Origin: Ligula intestinalis | Lineage: Eukaryota > Platyhelminthes > Cestoda > Diphyllobothriidea > Diphyllobothriidae | Length of the DNA stretch: 64,000 nt | NCBI GenBank assembly: GCA_036362985.1 | Contig: JAYGXS010000001.1 | Coordinates: forward strand, 42,729,110 to 42,793,109 | Direction: 5' to 3' | Shown here: positions 57,600 to 64,000 of the stretch, piece after piece | Layout: every line of letters starts with the position of its first letter | Numbering within the stretch: position 1 is the first letter of the stretch | Notes under the pieces: generated by a model | Told to the model about the DNA's origin: nothing | What the model saw: the letters and a program-made list of their open reading frames with translations, nothing else | Database searches by the model: none | Program-made: the position numbers and the translations under genes

Positions 57600-58860
57600 A
57601 AGAAGTATGTGTTAAGAGGGAGTCACCAGTGTCGAATTCTGCGTGCAGTCGGCCAAGGGAGGCCGATGGCTTGAACCAGCGCCTTTTGACAGCATAGAAT
57701 GGGTTTTGCTAGCCGGATTGCCACTGCTTCTGCTGTGGCTAACACCCGTTTGCGCAGGCCTTTGGAGAAGTGCGTTGGCGTGCGGTATATGACCCGAAAG
57801 GCTTCACTCGCGTCCACTTGGTGGTTTGTATCAATTAGGTGGGCGAGGATTGAGCTTGAAGTCGGTCTATTCTCCCCTCTGCTGAGCCAAGCTGGTATAT
57901 GCTCACGCATTCTCTTCTCCAGACGTCGCGTTGTTCGGCCAATATAGCCTGCTCCACAGGAACAGGTGAACAAATAGATGCACATAGATGTGGCCTGAAA
58001 CGGTAGTCTGTCCTTACCTCCCATTCGTAGAAGGGGAGAGTTAGTGAAGAGAACCCGCAAGTTTGCAGCCGGGAAGGCATTCATAACCGCTGTCCTCAGG
58101 TGCCTTCTTACTAGCTCACTCGTTGTGTCTCCAATAAACGGCAGTCTTATAACCAGATCTTTCTTTTCCGCCGTTACAATTGCGACCTTTGGGGCACGTT
58201 TCTTGATGTTCTGAAGGATGAACCGTTCCGGATAACCGTTTTCTTGGAGTGTGTCCTTAAGTTGCTGCAATTCTACTTCCACTATTTCAGGAGAGCAGAT
58301 ACGGCGTATTCTGGCTGCCATTCCCTGGACTAAGTTCCATTTGACGTTAAGGGGGACGAAACTGTGAAAATTAACGTATTGCCCAGTCCAGGTTTTCTTT
58401 CTAAATAGTCGGCGTTGTATCGAGCCATCTTCTTGTCTGTGTAAGAGGACGTCTAGGAAAGCGAGTTCCTCGTTCGCCTCTGTTTCCACTGTAAATGTGA
58501 GTGCTGTGTGGGCGCTATTAAATTTTTGGACTAGACCATCGATATCAGCGGTCTTCTTTGTCAGGCAAAATATGTCGTCCACATATCGGCCATAGAACTT
58601 AAGGTCATTGATAGTGTCTTTGAGCTTAGTTTCCTCGATCTTGCCCATGAAGACATTTGCCAGGAATGGTCCAAGTGGTGAGCCCATGGCCACTCCGTCA
58701 ATTTGCCTGTATAGCCGGCCATTACAGATAAACTGTACATTTTGTGATCAGCATGTCAGTAGATCTTTCAGCCTCTCCACTGTCATCCCTATATGGTATT
58801 GTGTTTCCCGTATACGCTTTCATTGCTTCCTTTTTTTACAGTTTGACTGTTCTACGCAAC
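57600..58860 (-). mobile_element. Penelope-like element, RT end plus GIY-YIG endonuclease
   Basis: An uninterrupted 356-codon frame (58693-57623) covers the second half of a Penelope ORF: the GSPLGPFLANVFM block, catalytic YVDD at residues 37-40, LAFLDVLL, NGYPERFILQN, a CSCG cysteine pair at about 244-247, and the GIY-YIG endonuclease (CIYLFTCSCGAGYIGRTTRR, then RMREHI). GIY-YIG nicks target DNA in this class. Upstream, degenerate sequence to about 58860 (ETQYHIGMTVERLKDLLTC, a TGA, then NVQFICNGRLYRQIDG) continues the RT, so the open frame is the decayed end of a longer ORF and not a gene with its own start. The N-terminal half is absent. Confidence 0.8.
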
Positions 58861-59297
58861 GAGCTTCATTGCTGGCCCTGTGGTAGACGTGGGGCCAGCT
58901 TGTTTATTCATTTGTTTATCGTAAAACACACATGGGCTGCATCTACATTACCTTAATTTCCCACGAACTGGCTCCCACGAGCTGGCTCCCAAGACTACCC
59001 ATTTAGTAGGCCAAAATATAGGTCACCTTTGTCAATTTTGAGAGATGTGCGCATCCATACACGCGACATTTCACCTGTCATACAGAGGCGGGCAAATTGA
59101 AATAACAGGCCCTTTTCATGACCGTTTTGTGCTGTGCTGTTGACAGATGGGGTGTAGATGCGCGTCGCATGCCGGCATCTTCGCCCTGGCCGGTTGCATG
59201 CGATGGGGTGCCGTAGATTGCTTCTGAATTTCTTTTGGCAGCGCGTCGCGCCTGAAGCTTCTGTGCAAGGCCTTCCCAGTTCACTTGGGTGAGGCTA

Positions 59298-59483
59298 TCG
59301 CAGGGGTTAATTGAGTTAAAACCTGGCAACTGCAATCTTCAGGCCATCAGACGGCATCTGAAGTCATGTCTGCTCGGCAGTCGTCACATGAGGTTCTCTG
59401 TGAGTCGGCCTGTGGTTGGCTGTTCCAAAGGCCAGAAACATCGAGCGTTAAGAAGTGCACTTCGTGTGGAGCTAGTCTCTACA
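59298..59483 (-). mobile_element. Partial LTR, CsRn1-like family
   Basis: Plus strand ATCGCAGGGGTTAATTGAG to GAGCTAGTCTCTACA. Compared with 62476-62827 it lacks the middle, including AATAAA. Confidence 0.55.
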
Positions 59484-59756
59484 AGGCCTTTGGTATTAAC
59501 GATTCTTGCCTGCCAACCACTCCTAACGATATTGCTCCGAAATACCGGTTTGGGAAGACCCTTTTTAATCACCTTCACGACGTGGTCATTCCATTGCTGT
59601 CGTACCTGCGTTACTATGGGGAAGGGGAGGTACTGTGAGCATTAATTCTCTCCAGGGTCACTGTGTTTTACCACGGCCGTTGACAGTAAACTCCATTTAG
59701 ACTAGTACCTATGCTGTCTATATCTCCGCCCGGCACAGGAACACGGTCCATCAGTA

Positions 59757-60540
59757 TCAGTCAGTATATTTGGAGTAAGTGAACAAGGCCCTCAAAAATG
59801 CATTGAAGTTCAGAAGCACTGTTCTGTTTATCGCCGGTTGTGCCTTGAAGAGACATCCGCGATGGTTTAAAACTGGGTTCCCTAGACGGTTGAACACCCG
59901 ACCGGTTTGTGAGATGCGATGAGCGACTTCATTGTCGATTTGAATGTTTCTAGAAACAGTACTACTGAAGAGCACAAACTGGCTGCTGACGTGAAGCAGG
60001 ACCCGTGACGGTGCTTCAATGTCCTTTGTTATGATTATTTGAGGGCGGTTTATGTGTGGTCACTCCTTTGCGCACACTACTTATCAGTATAAAGTTGAAG
60101 CAGCCATAGGTCAAGAAGCACAGTCTGTGACATGAGTTTGATTCAGCTGCGATATCCAGCACGCAGTAATTCGTCCGCAAGAAGTCACGAACCATGGCCA
60201 CGGAGACTCTTGTAAATGACTGCATGCATCAGAGATCGAGCGGGGGTCCGTCAGTTTCTTAAATGATGGCGGATGCACACCAGCGGGGCGTGAAATTGGA
60301 GACCAGAAAGGGCGGGGGCGAGTACGAAAACCTGATTCATCCTATCTGATGCCAATGAAAATCGCAAGACTGGGTGGCTATCTTGGATATGTGCCGTCAT
60401 GCTGTCTCACCATCTGCGGGAATCGTCCCCGGTGTTCGAATTTTGGCCGGAATTTCCAGAATCCACCGCGGTTCATTGTGTCGAAGGCCTTTACCAGATC
60501 CACAAACGCGGGATAAAGGCTGAGTCACTTTCCTTCGGGA
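59757..60540 (-). pseudogene. LINE RT fragment, same family as 33-36.6 kb
   Basis: The minus strand reads, near 60510-60450, VKAFDTMNRGGFWKF; at 60225-60016 VSVAMVRDFLRTNYCVLDIA, where FADDCALN is expected; and at 59975-59757 SSTVSRNIQIDNEVAHRI. These follow the order in the LINE at 33076-36560. The catalytic Asp pair is lost. Heavily decayed. Confidence 0.6.
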
Positions 60541-60565
60541 CCTTCTTGGAGTCGGTTGATGCACA

Positions 60566-60923
60566 TGTAGTGACTAGTTCAACACAAAGTGCACTTGTGA
60601 ACGCCTGTCATGACTAGCTCAAGTTTAAGTGCACTTTCGGAAGGCTTGCTGCTTCCGGTCTCTGTAGCAGCCAGTCACAGACTGGCCCACCCAGGACCTC
60701 ATTTGCCGACTGCCGAGCAGACCTAACTTCCGATGCCGTCCGCCGGCTTGCGGTTGTGCAGTCATCTGATAGTCAATTTCCTACTGCCGATCCTCCCATT
60801 TATTATGTACAGAATATACTCTTCTTACTACTGTGGCCTTCACGTGATTTCTCTCTCGCATCTCCTAAGGAATCGGGCCTGAAAGATAGCAGCCATTAGG
60901 GTTAAACCTTACTAGCCTTAACA
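60566..60923 (+). mobile_element. Solo LTR, CsRn1-like family
   Basis: TGTAGTGACTAGTTC to ACTAGCCTTAACA, 358 bases. The polyadenylation region reads AATATACTC in place of AATAAACTC. Close relative of 62476-62827. Confidence 0.7.
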
Positions 60924-62475
60924 CTCATCGATACACCTTTGGCGAGGAGTACCGGGAGAAACAACGTTCAGATTTCTTTTCGATGATACCACGGGAATGA
61001 CATTGACGTTCCGGTTCACTGGTCCAGTATATCAAGTCATGGCGATGTCGCTACGGTGGGACCAAGACGGTGGCCAGAGCAAATCACCTACTGGCCATGC
61101 AATTTCAGCGATATGAACTTCAATTGGGTGACGAAGTCGGTGAAGACAACGGACTCAGGCCTGAAAATTAGTAATTCCCAAATACACCGTGTTTAGAGTT
61201 AGTCTCGAACATTCCAAACTTTAAGTTGTAAATACCACAGATGTACTGTGTGATTTTTTCAATCTGATAGTTTCAGATGAGACCCGATAGGATCAGAAGC
61301 GCCCTATGCGCCACGTTTAGTAATGGGATATATATATATATCAATTGATTATGTCGGTCATATCGATATCTCTACATCGAGCTGTTGTTCTAAATTTGGC
61401 TCGTAACATCTTTGCTAACCAAAGGGCTGCATGTTCCATCTCTTTCCCCAAATTTTGACTGGCATTTGAAGAAAAACAACCCTTGTTGGAATGGACAGGT
61501 TTTCTACTTCATCGATTTGAGTTAGGTCTTACACGAACGTAAGATGCATTATATCAGGAAATATACTGCACGGTGGTTGTACAGGTTTGTGAGTAAATAT
61601 CTTAAGCTTGGTTCCCGATGTTTGAAGTCTTTGGTAATTGAAGATTAAACATGGACAATAGACAGAATAATAGACTGCTGTGTCGCCTATATATTAACTC
61701 ACAGGATTCAGTTTATGTTTACTTGAAGTGCAAAAAGGATATGAACATGAAAAATAGCATTCAGGAGCAAGAACTGCAAAAATGGTCTTAGTATAATGCT
61801 AAAAAACATAGTACGTTCGGGACTATAGGCGTAACAGAAAAATATTAAGTAGGACTGTCTGTAGAGTTCCTATTTGTTTTGACTTATAATAATAAACTAC
61901 TTTTACATTTTCAGTAGCCCGACCTTCCCTTTTTCGTTAAATTCCGCCAATGTTGGATCAAATTTCCATCAATAGGTTTCACTTCCCTGATCAAAAGGAG
62001 TTTATATTAAGGGAGTTAATTATAGTTAGCTCATTAAAACAATTATAAGTGACTTTAATTTAAGATTATTTCATTGCTTTCAACACAGTTAAATATTCAT
62101 TGACACTAGTTAGCCAAAAATGAAGTGTTTAACCACCAAGTCCGTAAGACAGTTGGGCGAGGGGATACATATTTAGGCGGCTCTATAAGACAGATTTTCC
62201 GAACATTATTATGGAGATAAAGATCTGGGTAAGGCATAAGACGCGGCATAAGACGCGGCAGATGACGTGTTGTGGATATGAAATCCCCTAATGGTCTTAC
62301 TCTACTCAGCGATTATCTTCTACGTGAACGTTTGACCGTTCATTAGGTCATGTGGTAGTCAGCTCCCGCGATCAGCGCCACTGTCGCTGACTCCCGTTGC
62401 CGTCGCTAACCAAACCCTGCGTACTCGGTCGTGAAGACCTTCCCCCCACGACCCTGGTCGATTCACTGCAGGTAC
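60924..62475. other. AT-rich, no gene seen
   Basis: Contains a short TA microsatellite (about 61328-61341) and the direct duplication GACGCGGCA at about 62240-62260. No frame of note. Confidence 0.45.
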
Positions 62476-62827
62476 TGTAGTGACTAGCTCCACACATAGT
62501 GCATTTGTGAACGTTTGTCGTGACTAGCTCAAGTCAAAGTGCTCCTTTGGTACACGGTCGTTTTCGGTCTCTGTAACAGCCAATCTTAGACAGACGCACA
62601 CAGGACCTCTTGAAACGACTGCCGAGCAACCATGACTTTAGACGCCGTCCGCTGGCTTGTGGTTGTGCGTTCGTCTGCTAGTCAATTTCTTACTGTCTAT
62701 TCTCTTATTCATTCTGTACAGAATAAACTCTTCCTTCTACTCCGACCTTACCAAGAATTCTCTCCTCTCCTAAGGAACCGGGCCTGGAAGATCGCAACCG
62801 TTAGAGTTAAATCTTCTTAGCCTTACA
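62476..62827 (+). mobile_element. Solo LTR, CsRn1-like family
   Basis: TGTAGTGACTAGCTCC to CTTCTTAGCCTTACA, 352 bases, with TGTACAGAATAAACTC (AATAAA) at about 62720 and the full conserved 3' half. One of the best copies for defining the family. Confidence 0.75.
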
Positions 62828-64000
62828 CCTCGATTGTACCATTCGCGTCTTAAAACCAGTCCCACGATAGCTCATAGCCAACCAGACTACCTCATTTCAC
62901 CGATTGACTGCAGGGGCCAGACGGCGCATGGCTTCGGTCAGAGAGTCTGGGCAGCGGACACTGACACAACAGGCAGGAAGACACAGCTTGTGGCAACCGC
63001 TCATTGTTTCAGTAAAGAGCTAACCCAGTCTAACTAGTTCTCCCAGACTTCTGATTTGGGAAACCTTCGCGGTGTCGAATTCCCAACGCCTCTTAACCAC
63101 ATTTTACTCCCGTTCATACATGCCACGAGTTGTCAACAACTCGAGTCGGAATGGTAGTTACCGTCGGCCAGCTGGATAGAAGCTTTATTGCGCATGTTTT
63201 GAAACGCCTATTCCACTCGCTTTGTCCAACCGAATCCGCTTACCGCGCCCTCACAGTCAGCTCTCTTAAAAACTGCTTGATGCCGATCAGTCATTCTGCT
63301 AATTACCCTTCGTCCTCCTTCAGCCGATAAAGCTTCACAGCCTATATGTAGAACGCAACAACGCACGAACGGTCGCTCCGTGCTGCTGACTCTGCAGTAA
63401 GACAGGACAAAAAGTCACCCTGTCCACTATCAGCATGTTAAAAACATTTATTAAAATTGATGCTTCTGCGCACAGGGTGTGTTCAGTCGAATTTGTGATC
63501 GGGAAAGCTCAGGTTATTTAAGTGGGTCAGTACTGGGGCAAATGTCATCCCTGGTATGATTGATTTAAAACAGCAAGTGGGTAGAATACATTCAAAGCCG
63601 TCAATTTACATCAGACCACTCTAATGGGTCCAACAATTAATCAACTCCCCACCTTTCTGTCGAAAGGACGCAAATCCCAGGCAGAATCATACACTCAGGG
63701 CTCGAAGTGGACCAGCCAGTCGCGAACGCCTACATACGCGCACGAGCAAGCTTAACAACAAAAGTTTTATGGGAGAAGACGAAGGATGTTTGAGTGGCGC
63801 GGAGAGGGCAGCTTGAAGATGCCCTTATTACTCCCCAGGGGTATAAGAGAAAAAAATGAATCACCTCTGAGCAAGTCAACTGCTTTATCTTCTAACATTA
63901 AATCGGATTTTTAAAAAACCGAGAAAGTAAATGACGGTTAAAATGTTCACTTGGTCTGTTTCTTGACCCCTTTGACTTTGTATCCAGCAGTACGTCAAAG
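62828..64000. other. No gene seen
   Basis: Mixed-composition DNA to the window end; short frames only. Confidence 0.35.

Noticed and set aside
60566..62827. LTR pair of one full element at 60.6 and 62.5 kb
   Set aside because: Same orientation and related, but the 1.5 kb between has no primer site, purine tract or pol remnant, and the two differ widely; treated as separate solo LTRs.
1..64000. Bacterial-type features: operons, CRISPR arrays, prophage
   Set aside because: Spliced gene, LINEs, Penelope-like elements and solo LTRs show eukaryotic DNA; no regular spaced direct repeats were seen.

Overview
This is eukaryotic DNA. Its single convincing host gene is split by three GT-AG introns, and almost everything else is layered, decaying transposable elements. 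The mix points to a flatworm, most likely a tapeworm with a large repeat-rich genome. It includes Gypsy elements with the CsRn1-type C-x2-H-x9-C-x3-C gag box, Penelope-like elements with a GIY-YIG endonuclease, CR1-like LINEs, and an endonuclease/RT LINE ending in C2H2 fingers. The species is inferred from element families; no ribosomal or mitochondrial marker is present.

Layout: 1-7.0 kb holds a degenerate solo LTR, a full-length but broken CR1-like LINE and a second LINE tail. 7.1-12.1 kb holds a four-exon gene for a 333-residue protein with an N-terminal RING finger and two C-terminal ZC3H14/Nab2-type CCCH fingers. 12-26 kb is a field of solo LTRs, tRNA-headed SINE-like repeats, a Penelope tail and simple repeats. 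26-30 kb holds LINE 3' ends and a Penelope fragment inserted, with an 8-bp target duplication, into an unnamed repeat (here 'repeat D'). 33-36.6 kb is a minus-strand LINE with C-terminal C2H2 fingers, broken by stops, frameshifts, an internal deletion and a small palindromic insertion. 38.4-40.4 kb is a young LTR-pair element without pol, nested in an older LTR. 41-47.5 kb is stacked Gypsy pol remnants, one split by a hAT-like MITE. 48.9-51.0 kb is a spliced, decayed transposase of the animal 'transposase domain-containing' (CACTA tnp2-like) type. 51.1-52.0 kb is a LINE ORF1 remnant on the minus strand. 53.5-57.6 kb is a 5'-truncated CsRn1-type Gypsy element with 3' LTR, and 57.6-58.9 kb a Penelope-like element. 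59-64 kb is more LTRs, a LINE fragment and AT-rich DNA.

The elements do not form a pathway; the window records successive insertions, and nested cases give relative ages. The most notable biology is the RING plus CCCH domain combination, the transposase remnant, and many LTRs that share a 3' half but differ in their 5' half. All calls come from reading the sequence; no search or alignment program was run.
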